Source of the DNA: Daphnia pulex
Lineage: Eukaryota > Arthropoda > Branchiopoda > Diplostraca > Daphniidae
Direction: 5' to 3'
DNA length: 64,000 nucleotides
Assembly (NCBI RefSeq): GCF_021134715.1
Contig: NC_060018.1
Location: 3,365,501-3,429,500, forward strand
A program made the translations under genes and the position numbers. The first letter of the stretch is position 1. Each line of letters opens with the position of its first letter. Positions 34,249 through 47,600 of this stretch are shown here, one piece after another. Below the pieces are notes generated by a model that made no database searches, was not told the origin of the DNA, and was given only the letters and a program-made list of their open reading frames with translations.

Positions 34249-37200
34249 TTAACTGAGTTTGGGCTTGGATGGCAGCGGCGGTGGCTGAGGTGGTTGCGCA
34301 GGTACGGGCAGGGCCGCTGATGTGGACGCTGCTGCTCCCGCGGGAGACGTGGCCGTCCAAGTTCCGGGAGAGGATCTCGAGTGCGTGACTCCTCCCCCAC
34401 CAGACGAATTATTAGCGCCACCACCACCACCACTGCCGATGCTGCCATAGGTCGATTCGGGGTGTAGAAATTGTTGTCGTCGTTGTAACTCGGTGCCGTT
34501 GTTTTCCGTCTGTGGCGGCTGCGTCCAGCCGCTGCCGCCTCCTGACGGCGGATTGTTGACCATGGCGGGCAGGTAGCGCGAGATTGCTTCCGGTAGGGCT
34601 TCCAGCGTCTCCTGCAGAAGAGTCAGCTTCTCTTCCAGCGTGCTCAAGCGCTCCTCCATCACGTCTTGTCGGGTGTTCATCTCAGAAACGATTTCGTAAA
34701 CCGTGTTTTGAGTCTGCACGCGCAAATGTCGCCATAAGGAAAAGAAGACAAGAAAAAGAAGAAAAAGAAGAAGAAAAGAAAACGTATAAGTGTCGGATGT
34801 TTTCAGGGAGGAATAAATCTTTCGGTTAGTAGGATTCCATTTGGATTCGAAATCCCCGCCACAATTTCGATCACGATCAAGTTTAAAAAAAAAAAAAACG
34901 AAGAAATAAAAATGACGATAGTGCAGCCATAACATTTTCTATTTCAAATCTTTCCCTCGCTTTTTTTCTTTTTTTTTTTTCGCCTCGCTGAAACGATGCC
35001 GGTCTTCTTCCGTTCTTCTTTCCCACTGCTTCCGTTCTTTCATCTGTGTTTCTTATTTTCTCCGTTTTCTTTCTCTCTTCATTTCCTCCTCTCTCTCTCC
35101 CATCTTCCTTCTTTCTTTCTTTCTTTCTTCTAGCCTTAACATGCTTTGTGCTCTGTCCCTATTGGCCAACGTTAAAATGTCAATAGTTGAGTGGAATCAG
35201 AACGGGGAAACCCGAGATAGGATCGGAGCATCGCATCACATTGTATACAAAGGAAGCGGCTTTGATGGTTTGGGGACCCTGGGCGCCGGTTGGCGGGGTG
35301 GCAGAGGCGCTGGCAGTATAGCGGTGGAGGCGGCAGCCAAATGAGCCAAGACGCAAAGCCACTTGGGGCAGCCGAGAGAGAGAGAGAGAAATAGGAGAGT
35401 TTGAATTGAGAAACGCATAGTAGTATTCCGTGATCACGCTGCATGAGAAGACGGTAACCACCACTACTACCAGCGCTGGCAGAACAGCTGAGCAGAGGGA
35501 AAAAGAGAAAAGCTCTTTAGGTCCCTCCGATGACAAAAGGGCAAGAACGGGATCAAATGCGCGCAATCATCCCATAGGATGATTGTCCGTAATAACGGAA
35601 ACCATCTCAAAAGAAAATAGACGGCGGCAGTCAGAGAAAAGCTTTGACATCTGGGCCGGCTTCTCCGACTCACAACCTTCAACAGTCTTTTATTGTAGTG
35701 CCTATATGTATTTATTCACGTCAATCTAGTCTTACGTCTATATGGTTATTGATTGACGTCATCGCTTCTCATGCCGTCTCATAGCCGTTCATCCGTCAAA
35801 TGCTCCGGCAATCCCTCTCGATTCCCGGCTTCCGTTTCCACATATGCCGCCGCTAGATATAAGACGATCGCGGACGTTCGGGACCGCAGCGGAAAAAAAG
35901 GAGGGGAAAAGAAAAGAAAAAAATGGAGAAAGAAAAATAAGCCAAATAATACTTTTCCTTGTACATTCGCCCTCCTTTTCTAGCCATGAACGACCGTAAG
36001 CAGAGCTAATGCTACTGTATGTGCACAACAGGATGCAAGAAGGATGGCCCTTTCGTCCGCCTCTTCAACTTTCTATGGGATATTCACCACAAACAGTCTA
36101 AACATAGTCTACATTCCTCCTTCTTCTTCTTCTCTTTGAAACCAACAAAGAGAATAATAAGAAGGACGAAATCCCGCAAAACCAACCAAGCCACCACGTC
36201 AGATAAAAAAAGAAAGACTTGAAAGGCAAATAATAGCAGAAAAGACTTGAAAGTCATTTGCTATTCCGGTTCGGATGTGATGTAATCACGCACAGTGGGT
36301 TATTCCACAAAGTGACACACAAAAATATAATACCAGTTGTACATGTGTAGTAGTACAACATCGCCCACGACAATGCCATCACCCAGACAGTGATGGCAAA
36401 ACTAAACCCGGATCAATCTCGGGTGAAAAAGAAAAAAGGACTTGACTGCCGAGCATCACAAACGTTTTTTCTTCCCGATACAAATCACGACCCCCCACCA
36501 GTACCCGGGAAGAAATATCTGGCACTGTTTATCTAAGAGGATTTGTTAGAAGTAAAGGAGTCACAAAAATTTGACTGCATAAATGCACGGCTGCGCTATT
36601 TGTTTTCTTCTTGTTTGCCGAGTTTGTCTTTTTATCCGCGGATTCTACTCCACTTTGACTGGCAAGAATCAAAAAAGTCAAAAAAAGGAAACAAACACCC
36701 GAATCTCATCCGATCGCTTGTCGTCAGTCGGCGGATCGAATGTCGAGGAAAATGGATCCGCAACTGATCGAAACTGAACCAAGACGTGACACATTCCCCG
36801 CACGAAAAAAGTAAAAAGAAGTAAAATCCGGTACCTTGGCCATATCGGTGATGGTGTTGGCATTGTCCATCAGCTTTCGCTGATCCATTTTGACCTTCCG
36901 AAGTGAGTAGATGGCCAGCAGAAACTTGCGTTGGTGCGTGCGTACTCGGCCGGGATTGACGCGCTTCACCAGTTTCGTGTGCTTGTAGATTAGCCACGTC
37001 TCTCGCAGGACATTGGCCGCCGCGTTCTTCAACTGCAAAGTCCAGGGACGGAAATAGCCGAAATGGAAAAGAGAGATAAAAAAACAAAACAGACAAAACA
37101 AAACAAAATAAGTAAGAAGAAATGAGAAATGATCGAATTCGATCCGTCATCCCTTGTCGGGTCGTCCGGTTGTGCTGGCCATCATTTTCGTGACACGGAC

Positions 37201-38959
37201 AGAGACTTGGACGGCCGATTGGATCGTATCGGGTTCTTATGTTCAACAGAGAAAAAAAGAAGTTGTTGGCCGGCCGGCCGGCATTCTTACCCGCTTGGTG
37301 AGTTGGGTGTCCATCATGAAATTGTGGACGTGTTTCTCGGCCCGCGTCAGCTCCAATTTCCTCGAGACGACAGCAACGAGCAACGCCGTGCAGCCAGCAC
37401 CCTTCAACATTGGATCAATCCTCAATCAACTCTTTTTTGGCTGGGTGGACAAAGGGTTGATTGGGATACGAGCACGGAGTAGAAAGTACTCACCATGATG
37501 CCAGTCGTGACGGCGATACCGCGTCCGCAGTACGTGTTGGGCACAATGTCGCCGTAGCCGACGCTCAGAAACGTGATGGCAATCAGCCACATGGTGTTGA
37601 GCAGATTGGCGTGCTCCTCGTCGTGATACCTGCCACGTCGCCCGGAATGAAATTCATTGCCGTTGCTTACGTAAAATCAAGTGAAACTAATGCGATTCTC
37701 AGTCTATAATGTGTACCGTTCGCACTGACGCAGAGTCCAGCTGGCGATGATCCACAGCGACACCATGAAGACGAGAAGGACGGTGCCTGGACAAATGGTC
37801 ATCAGCGTTTTCAGGACGAATCGCGTGTTGAAGTTGATGCGGTTGAGAGCTCCGATCGATCTCGACGATGCGTCCGTAAATAGTTTACTAATCAACAAAA
37901 CCCATCCGACGACGGAGAGAGCAGAGAGCAAAGAGAAAACAAAAAAACCATGTCAAAGATTATCCATCAGATCGATACCACCAGCTTCTCTCTCTCTCTA
38001 CTGCACCCAACGATAACGACAAACGAGAATTGTTTCTTGTTTTGTTGTCGTGTCCGTGTGTGTCTCCTGAAAATCGAATGAATCGTTCATGGCGAAGGAA
38101 ATGTCACACCCAGTGACGTGGACGGACACGAGTGACGCAAGCAGACAAAAGAGCCTGGAGAGGGGGAACTAAAGGATCCTCACCTGTGAAGAAGCATGAC
38201 TCGGCAGATGAGGTAGAGTCGTAGGAACATGGGCAGACTGAGGGCAACGTCGACGGGCACCCATTTGGATCCGATGACGCCGCCGTGGTTGGCCAACTTG
38301 GTCGTCCACAAAAAGTAATGCTCGCCGGGAATGGGGTGAACGGCGCAGATGAGCAGCTCAAAACTGATCTGGCTCATCCGCTGCCACGTCATGGCGATCC
38401 TCCAATCGTCCGCACAGTTGTCAATCAGGAATAACTGCACGTGGAGGTCCGGTCCGGTCGTTTCGATACGACAAAAGGCACAGCACACAATAGACACAAT
38501 CAAATAAACGCCATTAGCTGTCACGTTTTTCAGAGGAAAATTCTTGGCTCAAACCCTTGCCAAAAAAAGAGAACGGACAAAAGGAAAACGAGCGGGGCCG
38601 TCATAATGGAACTTGACTAATAAAATAAGACACGACAGCCGACATTGAGCTGCATCAAAAGCCTGGGAGACATCATTGTTCGCCGTATAAAAGAAATGAT
38701 GATCAATCGGTGAAAATACAAGTGCCAGCCAGAGAAAGTACGGATAAATCAGGAGATGCTACACAGTAAATATCGATGATTTACGACCCCTGCCGAGTTG
38801 GGAGTCTCGAGAGAGCGAGCGCGGGGTCGACGAACGGGCGGTGGGTGGATGGATAGATGGATTGTGTGCTCCGGCCCAACTATTGTGCACACTCGAAATT
38901 GGGTCCAGAGTGCGCGGGCGCCAACATTCCGTCTCTAATGCCGTCGTCACAGAATAGCC

Positions 38960-39025
<66 letters not shown>

Positions 39026-42000
39026 GCGCGCGCTATGTTTAACTGCACGTGTGTCTCTCTTGTTGATGGCTGGTTGACAAATGAACAACTCCGCCCGACG
39101 CTGCTGCTGTCGCTAGCTGCCCACTGCCCATTTCCTAGTCCGGTCACGTCCGTGTAGTCGTGCACTTGTAGAAAAACGAAACTATGGCAACTACCATGAA
39201 AAGCAATGATTTTTTACTCACGACCTATAATAGCCATATAACATCCGCCTACGCCCTATAATTCTGTTTTGTCTCTCGCTCGACCATGCTGCACTAAAAA
39301 CTTGATCTATCCCAGCGCTATATTTAGAAGACTAAATATAGCGGCGCAACCTATTATGACCCAAGTTAATGGCACCAAAGACTGTCGTCGTCGTCGACTA
39401 CCTCCCGACCCAGCAGGAATCCCTCTCGAGTAGTTCCATGTCGTTCATTTACTATAAATCGGCTGCCAGAGAGACGCTCGGAAAAGAAGTAGCAGCAGCA
39501 GCTGAGACATTCCGAATGTCACGAAATCTCGCTAAACATATGGTTATGTACTGCACTGCACAACATATATTTGCCATCATTCTACTAGATTATTAAGGAC
39601 GGAGAAACGGCGACGAATGGAATGCACTGCACAAACTACGGACAATAAAGATGAAAGGAACAAAGGCAAAAGAAAAATACAAGTCTTAGTAAAAAGAGAG
39701 AGAGAAAGAGCTGTAGGTCGATTTTGCTTGTGTTTGTGCTCGGGAGAGAGTGTGTGCAATACATCTATCGAGACGGGAAGTGTTGGCTTCCTCATCGATC
39801 TGATCTCCTCTCCTCTCTAGACTCTTATTCCCCACTTGACTAGACTTGCTTCGCCGCTGCTGCTGCTGCCGCTTTGTGCGTTGGTTAGATTCGCTGCGTT
39901 TCAGCTTCGCATGTTGGTGGAATGATTGCAGTATTCATTGCAAGTCCGGAGCTTCCTGGCCCGCGTCGAGGGACGTTTGTTCGGAATAAGCGGCAGCAGA
40001 CAGAGCTGGAGCGGGAGCGAGAGAGAGAGAGAGCAGCAAAGAGGAAGTAGAGAAACGAAGCGGTCGTTTTGACGCTTGGGAATGATGGCCTAGTCTAGTC
40101 TCCAATCTCACTTATCCTTCAGAACTAAGCCTCCGAGAGAAATAGAGAAGAGAGCGAATAAGGTGGAATGATGGCAATAGAGAGATGCTCCCTGTGTGTG
40201 TACTGTGTGTGTCTGCTGGAAACGAAGATATTGATTGGAACGGACCCTAGCCAGTAATGCATGTCCTACTGTAAATAGACACGTATGGAGGGAGAAACCT
40301 CCGCAAAATGGGATTGCCGAGATAAGTGAAACGGAATATTTCCAAATAAATTTACAGCCAAAACGAAGTGGAACCGGACCCCCAACTTTGTGGGAAAACA
40401 AATCAGAGTCACGTACCTGGACTTCTAAGGCGTGGTAGGCTACTATCAAACCCAAGAGAATCACCGTCGAGACTGATATCAACGTTTTCAAGGCGGTCGA
40501 GTAAAATGATGCCTACAAAAGAAAAGAAATACAAATAGTTTGAGAGAGAATACAAAAGACATGAAATGAATGAAACACATGAAACTCGGTAATCAATTCA
40601 TCATAGTCTAACTGCGTAGGCTTTCCCCACTGTGTGATGTAACTGTCTAGATACACGAACTTAATTAGTTTAGGGAGAAAATGGAAGGCCAATATAAACC
40701 AGAAAGAGGGAAACCAAAAAAAGAAAAGAAAGGAAACGAAATACTAGACTGTGAGGGATGTAACATTTCGTGTCGTTAGACAATCAACCCAATGGGCGGC
40801 AGAAAACGAAAATGGGCAACGCAATGGGCGAATCGTTTCGACGACACATTCGAGACGGCCAGTCGTAAAGTTATTCTTGGTAAAGGATTAACGACCAACA
40901 CGAAAGCCCATCCCAAACCAAACGAGAAGAGGGAAAACGACAAAATTAGAAAAAAAGAAAAGTTTTTTTGGGGGGGACCAAAATTCCAAGGGAAAGAAAA
41001 GACGGGCAAGTATGACGAACTGTGAAATGACAAGAGTTGAAATTCTCGTCTTTCACGAGAAATATTTCGAGCAACGTCAAATGCAGTGGTATGTTTGAAC
41101 GGCTGCCAAACGACGGCCAATTAGCGTGAAGAAAGGAATTCGCTTTCCACAAATACGAAAGAATGAAAAAGAGCCTTCGTGTGTTTGTCCTTACTTTGGT
41201 GTAGACGCCGGCGCTGGCCAGCTCGTTCTCGATGACCATGATGATGATACCGAACATGCCGATGACGAGTGCGTAATCGCTGATCCGCTTGCGTTTCTCG
41301 AACAGCGCTTTCCGCCGGCCAAGCCGATAGCCGACGTTGGGCCGGTTCTTGCCCATGGCCAGTGGCGTGACACCCATTCCTCCGCCGGTTGAGGACGAAG
41401 CGGCCATGACCTGTCCGCCGCCGGATGCAGCGCTTCCGGCTGCTCCGCCAATCGAGCCCGTCGTGGCGATGCTGATGCCTCCCAGAGCGCTGGATTTAAC
41501 GCCGCTCCCGTTTCCCCCTCCGCCGCCTCCGCCGACAACACCGACCAGCTGCTGCTGCTGCTGCTGTTGCTGCTGCAGCTGGCACCGGTCTTCAGTGTAG
41601 CGCGGGTACTCTGAGTGGACACTGACCAACGCCGTCGTGGCCTCTTCGTTGCCGTCATTTCTGCTGCCACCGGTGGCTTTCATGGAAGAAGGTATCGACA
41701 GTGTGGACACCGGTTTCCGCAACTGTTTCAACAACACCAAAACAAAAGGACGACGGCAACCAAAAAGAGAAAGAAAGAAAATGGTTGATTAATAATCTCA
41801 GTTTACGATGTTTCTTCTAGAAAAGCAAAGTGGCAGGCAGTTGACGCGTTCGACCGAAAACACAATTCGAATCGTACGTGACATTCGCCCAAGTCTTTTG
41901 CATCTTTTCAATTCAAAGAGTAATTGAAATTAAATAAATGTACATTTGCAAGACAAATTTAAATCGATAGCAAAAGACTTGCTGCAATAAGTCACTTACA

Positions 42001-44652
42001 ATTGTAATCAAGTTTTTTTTCAATTTCTAAAAGGTTGTACGGTTACGTGTAAGAGTCAATCGCGAATATACGTATACATGCGACAACGAAGGCGAAAACT
42101 CGACAACTAAACACATAGAGACAAAAATGTTGTAATCGAAAGCGGACCAGTAACCGTCCAGAATCTTCCGTCATGCAGGTGACAGAGCAAAGCGAAACAA
42201 AGTCAACTAAACCAAACAACCGACGACACACGTATGAAATCTGAAATCCTGGCAGATTCGAGGTTAATTCTACGTTTCCGTGGATAGCAGCTTTTGAACC
42301 GGTCGTCCGACACGGGTCATGCCGACGATGGAACGATGGGGGAATGAGATTCCGGGGCGTCTTCTGGCCTTTTAAATATATGCGACGACGTACGTAGTGG
42401 TTTGACTCGATCGAATTCGACTCTGCTGTAGACTGACGACTGTTTTATTTTCTCTTTCTCAAAGGAAAAGACAGCCGTACAGACGTGATCTGAATATAGT
42501 ATATATACTTATTGCGTAACGTCAAGACACTAACCGACTCGAAGTGGATCAAAAGATCTTCCCCGGTAGGGCCTATACCGTCTTACGGTTAGCCAGAAAA
42601 ACTCCATCCCTTTGGTTCCCCACTGAATTACGGACAATAATAACCCGCCAGCGTCAGCCTCCCCGTCACTTTTCCAAGTCTGGTTCGATTCACACGCCCG
42701 CCTTTCGGGACAATCAGCGGTTTTTCAAGAGCTTTCGTGGTATTTTCTCTTCTTCTTCTTCAAACAACCTCTTTCAAGGAAAAGAATTAAGTTATGGGGG
42801 AGAAAATATAGCGAGAAAAAGGTCGAGTTTCTAAACGAAATTTCCGTGAACTGTAAAACGACCAGGAAAAAAAAAGGGCGCTGGGTGGGGAACGGCCACT
42901 TGACTGTAGTGTTTTGGTATCTTTCCTTTTCTCGACGGATGACTATATACAGCTTATGACGGGTATATCTACAAAATAGTCTTCCCTCTCTATGCTTTTC
43001 TAAAAAAATAAAACTTTTTTTTTTTTTTGTTTTAAGACGAGAAGAGAGGACAGATGCACTGCATGGGTCCGCATGTGTTACGACTAACCGGAGGACGAAC
43101 CGGGCACCGTCGAGAGATGGAAGACAGTCTATTAATAATTGTTTGTTGTGCACCGTCTCGGGACGCTTTAAGTCCTGCCCCAACAAGTCTCAATGTTCTC
43201 TCTCTCTCTTTCCATCTCCAAAATCACACGAACAAGTCAACCCTGGCGCCTTCTCTCTTCGTTCAACAGACGGACGACGGATAACGGGACAGACGGTGCG
43301 CCTAGAGTTTAGAAAGAGAGAAGAGAAAGACGAATTCGTTCGTCCGTCCGTCTGTATGTTTTCTAAAGGTATATTATTAGATGGGCTAACAATATACGTC
43401 ACTGTACGCACAACCCTTTAGTAAATTTGCTTTGCCCGTGACGTCTCCGTCGTTCCCTTTTCCCTGAAAATTTCATTTTCTTCGCTGAGCTGTTGACATG
43501 AAGGGAAATGACTCGTAACTTTTTTGATAAAACAACTTGTCTTCGCCTACTTGCACCAAAAAAGAGCTAAAAAGCTAAAAAGAAAAATGGAGAAACAAGC
43601 TGCAAATTGATTCCGTGCGTTTGTCGTCTGTCATCACGTCGGCAACTCGACGAGATGGAATATGAAAACGGAAGCGAAAAAGAGTCAAAAGCGGAAGAGA
43701 AAAGAAGGAGGAACAAGGTGGTGAAAAGAGGTAGTTTTCAATGTCGACATCGATATCAATCAGTGGCAGCCAATGGAAAAAGGTGGGTGGGTGATGATAA
43801 CAACACAACAACAACACTAAGAAAACAACACTATCATGTCTAGAGGATTGCAAACTTGTGAGAGAAAAAAACGGGACGGATAGAAGTTCGTCTGTGCCGT
43901 ACAAAGTCGCTGTTATATAGCTTATTGCGTTTGCTGTGACAGGAGGCCCCCGATGTTTGTGTGGGGGGGGGGGGGGGTAAAAAAAAAAGAAACAACTCGA
44001 GAACATATATGGAGAGAAAACAAAACAAAACACAACGAAACGATGCTGCTGCTGCTGCTGCAAAAGGTGATAAAGTGAGTTGTGATGAGTGCGAAGTGCG
44101 TGTATGTCGACTGTCGAGTTTATGTCAAAAGACTCTATAATAAAGAGTGTGTGTGTCGTGTGCTCGGCTCAACCAACCAGCGGAGTGTTTTTTAACTTGT
44201 GTAAATAAAAGTCAGGAAATAACAAGAGAAAAAATAATAAGAGGGGGGAGGGAAATGCACCAATCTATCGATAACGATCCATCGCAGAAGCAAAAGAAAA
44301 ACATTCCGCTGTCTTTTTACTTTTTGGGTGTGTGTGTGTGTGTATCTTCTCCAACGAATTCGTCTACATGTCAACAATGCCGGTCGACTACACACACACA
44401 CACACGCTACACACAGACACGAATCTATTCGGCCGATGGAGTCGGAAAAGCACTACCGAGCTGGTGGAGGTAATAGGTGGAGTGTACCGCCTTAATGGCA
44501 GTCGAAAGGGAAAAGAAGAGGAGGAACGAACTACTCAAATATTGGAAGGAAAAACGACCAAACACAAAAGAGGAAGGTAGTAGGCCTATAGGAACGAACG
44601 TGTGTGTCTTTCGTATTTTTTTGTTTTTTCTGGGGAGGGCAATTATAATATC

Positions 44653-44683
<31 letters not shown>

Positions 44684-47600
44684 GCAACAAGAGCACTCGC
44701 ACCGTGATGGAGACGGGTGGAACGACTGCACTGGCCAAGACTTGACCGGCCGCTGCCGTCGAGCTGCCGGGAGTCAGCGTTTCAGAGGCGGCGTCGGTGT
44801 AGGCGCGCCGAAATCGGGATCGGCGGATTTTCGTCGCCGACTGCAGCTGTATACATACATACATACACACACACACTCAACTCACTTGTAAACTTGTTCA
44901 TGTATATACTGCAAATTTATATTAGTATCTAGTTATACTTAAAGAGAGAAATAGATTTATTTAGACATGATTGGGCGGAAAAAACTATTTTAGGGCGAGA
45001 TTCTTAATCCGAAAAAGAGAACAAATTTAGTTGTATATACAAACACCTCTTCAGTAAAAAAAATTGGAGGCAAAAATAAAATAGCACGTCGTGAAGTAGG
45101 ATAGTAAGAAGAAGGAAAACGAGGTTACAATTTTGTTTACTTTCACTTCAAAACAATTCTCACGCACTTTTCCTTTTGATTCCGCTGGGTAATAACCTTT
45201 AAAACAGAAACTGCGTTACAGGAATTGGACCGTTTACTTTCGTTCCATTTCCAGTCAACAGCCAACCAACGGGGTTGTTTTTCTTTTTCTATTCTTTTTC
45301 GTCCGTCAAGAAAACAAAACAAAAATGGACTCAAAAAATAAAACTCGAACGCAGCAGTCACAGTGTCTTGTTTCTTTTGGGTAAACCACAATATTTGTCG
45401 GACTGGTTTTCCGATTCAAATTGACTGCAAAGATGAAACGCTAGTAACTCGGCGAGCGCTACAGTTCTGATCGTAACAATTCGTCATCATTCAGAGAGCC
45501 AAGACTGCGGAACGGGCAAGAAACTTGAAAAGAACCCAAAGGCCCTCCAAAATGTCAAACCAAAGACCTGCCAATCATCGCAATAAAAAAGAGCGGGGGG
45601 ACGAAACACAAGTCGTTGCGGTCGGTTCGTTGGAGACAAAAGGACTTCACGAAAGAAAAGAAAACTCCCGGAAATAAGAAGAAGAAAACAAAAAAAACAT
45701 ACAGTACATGTACCGAAAAAAATAAATAAAAAAAAAAAACGAAAGGGAAATAGATGGAAGCCCACAGACTGTATGGATCTGGCCTCTTTTCTCTGTGTCT
45801 ACATGATTTATTCATTCACAGTCTGAATTGAAAAATTCATTCCATATTGTATTCTTCGTTTTCTTATGACTTTTTCATATGTTTTTTTTTTTTCTATTTT
45901 TTGGGTCCTTCCTTCCAAATCCAGTGACCATCAAAAAAGGGTTTCGAGAATGAAAGAGAGAGACGAATAGCTGCCAACGTTCATTATTCAACGGGAATTT
46001 GACGACGTCGTCTCGCTTCCTTTTTTAAAAGGGAGGGCGGATGCTTTAGCGCGTCGCCGAAAGGTGGGAAAACGACCAAATGATGAAGGAATGGGAAAAC
46101 CCCCCTCCATCTTGTATCCTTTCATTTCGTGTTGCCCTTAGTTGTCCATTAGCGGCGACAACGTTCGATACCCATTACAGTGTATCGTTTTCTTTCTCTG
46201 ACGCAACTCTTTTCACCAGCCACCGAGTCTCCAACCCTCAAGTTTCCAAGTCAGTCCCATTCTCGCGTGCTCCTGTCTTAAAGCTCCTGTCAGCTCGCAT
46301 CATCTACTTCTCTTTACGGGGAAAATCTCGAGCGTACACAGCATATATAGTGTGTGTAGTATATGTCATTTGCGCTAGATTGAACAGCAGCAGTAGCAGA
46401 GGCAGAGCAACAACAGGGCCGGCGGCCCGATGGGCGTTTGTTTTTTTGTTTATAGTTATTGTGGTCCATCTTCTTCTTCTTCTTCTTCTTCCTTCCATAT
46501 ATCTGTTTATTCTCCTTTCTCTTTTGTTCCGTCATTCTCCTTTCAGTCTCTCCTTTCTCTCTGCCGCCTGATATGGCGAGTAGTTACTACACACTGTGCT
46601 CTCTCTATACGTACGTAGTACAGCGATCGATCGAACGAACGATGGCTGACGGGAGCCTCTCCCGTATTCCAAGGACACGGCGATGCCTGACTTTGGTCTG
46701 CGAGCTCTTTCCTACCGTATAGTATTTGATGGTATTATTTCGCCCATTTTCGGGGCCGCGCCCAAACAGCCTCGACGCACATCAGGGCAAAAGTTAGTCG
46801 ACTGTTCGTCAATGACGGTGACGCCGTTACACAAGTCGCTGGGAGGTAAAACTATCCCAGGCAACAACAACGACAACAAACAAAACAAAATATCAAACAA
46901 AAACTAAAAAGGAGCGGACAAAAAAAGAAGAGATGAAAAACTTTGGTCGTATTTCCATATAACCACCGGCCCCAGCGCGACCATGACGCACCCAGCGCGT
47001 AACACGTAAGAGCACTTAGTGAATTAGTGATTCCGAGCTGATCCCCATCACCTTCCTTCTGCCAAACATCTTTATCCCATGGGCGACCAAAAAGTGAACA
47101 TTCGACTGATTCTCATATAGTTTGGACGCCGTCGCTGCCCAGCTTTATCTCTCTCTCTCTTTCTCTAGATGGGTATTGTTCTGGGCTATTATTCTCTTTT
47201 TGCCTCTCAGAATCCAATCAAACGCAACACGGGCTTATTTGGCGCTCATAAACTATGTCGGCATTCGGCGCGTTCTATGTCTCGGCACATCGTCAAAACT
47301 CGGAATTACGTGTGCGCGCAAGGAGACGACGACTCTCGTAACTGGCCGACGTACAACGACAAGAAGAAGTAGAAGAAGAGAAAAAAGAATATACAAGGAC
47401 CTGAGGCTCGAGTAGGGAATGAAGGAAAAAGATAAAGAAAGATTGAGTGTGCGAAAAAGGGAAATAAAGAAAGAGCCGCTTTGATATAGCTTCTTTATAG
47501 CCGGGATTATTAAGTCGGTCGTTGGTGTCGTACCCAACCAGCCACGGAGGAGGAGGAGTATAACAATAGAAAGAAGAAAAAGAAGAAGAAGGAGAGAGAG

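Noticed and set aside
38857-39165. Frames of alternating THTH or VCVC residues
   Set aside because: Produced by the CA microsatellite.
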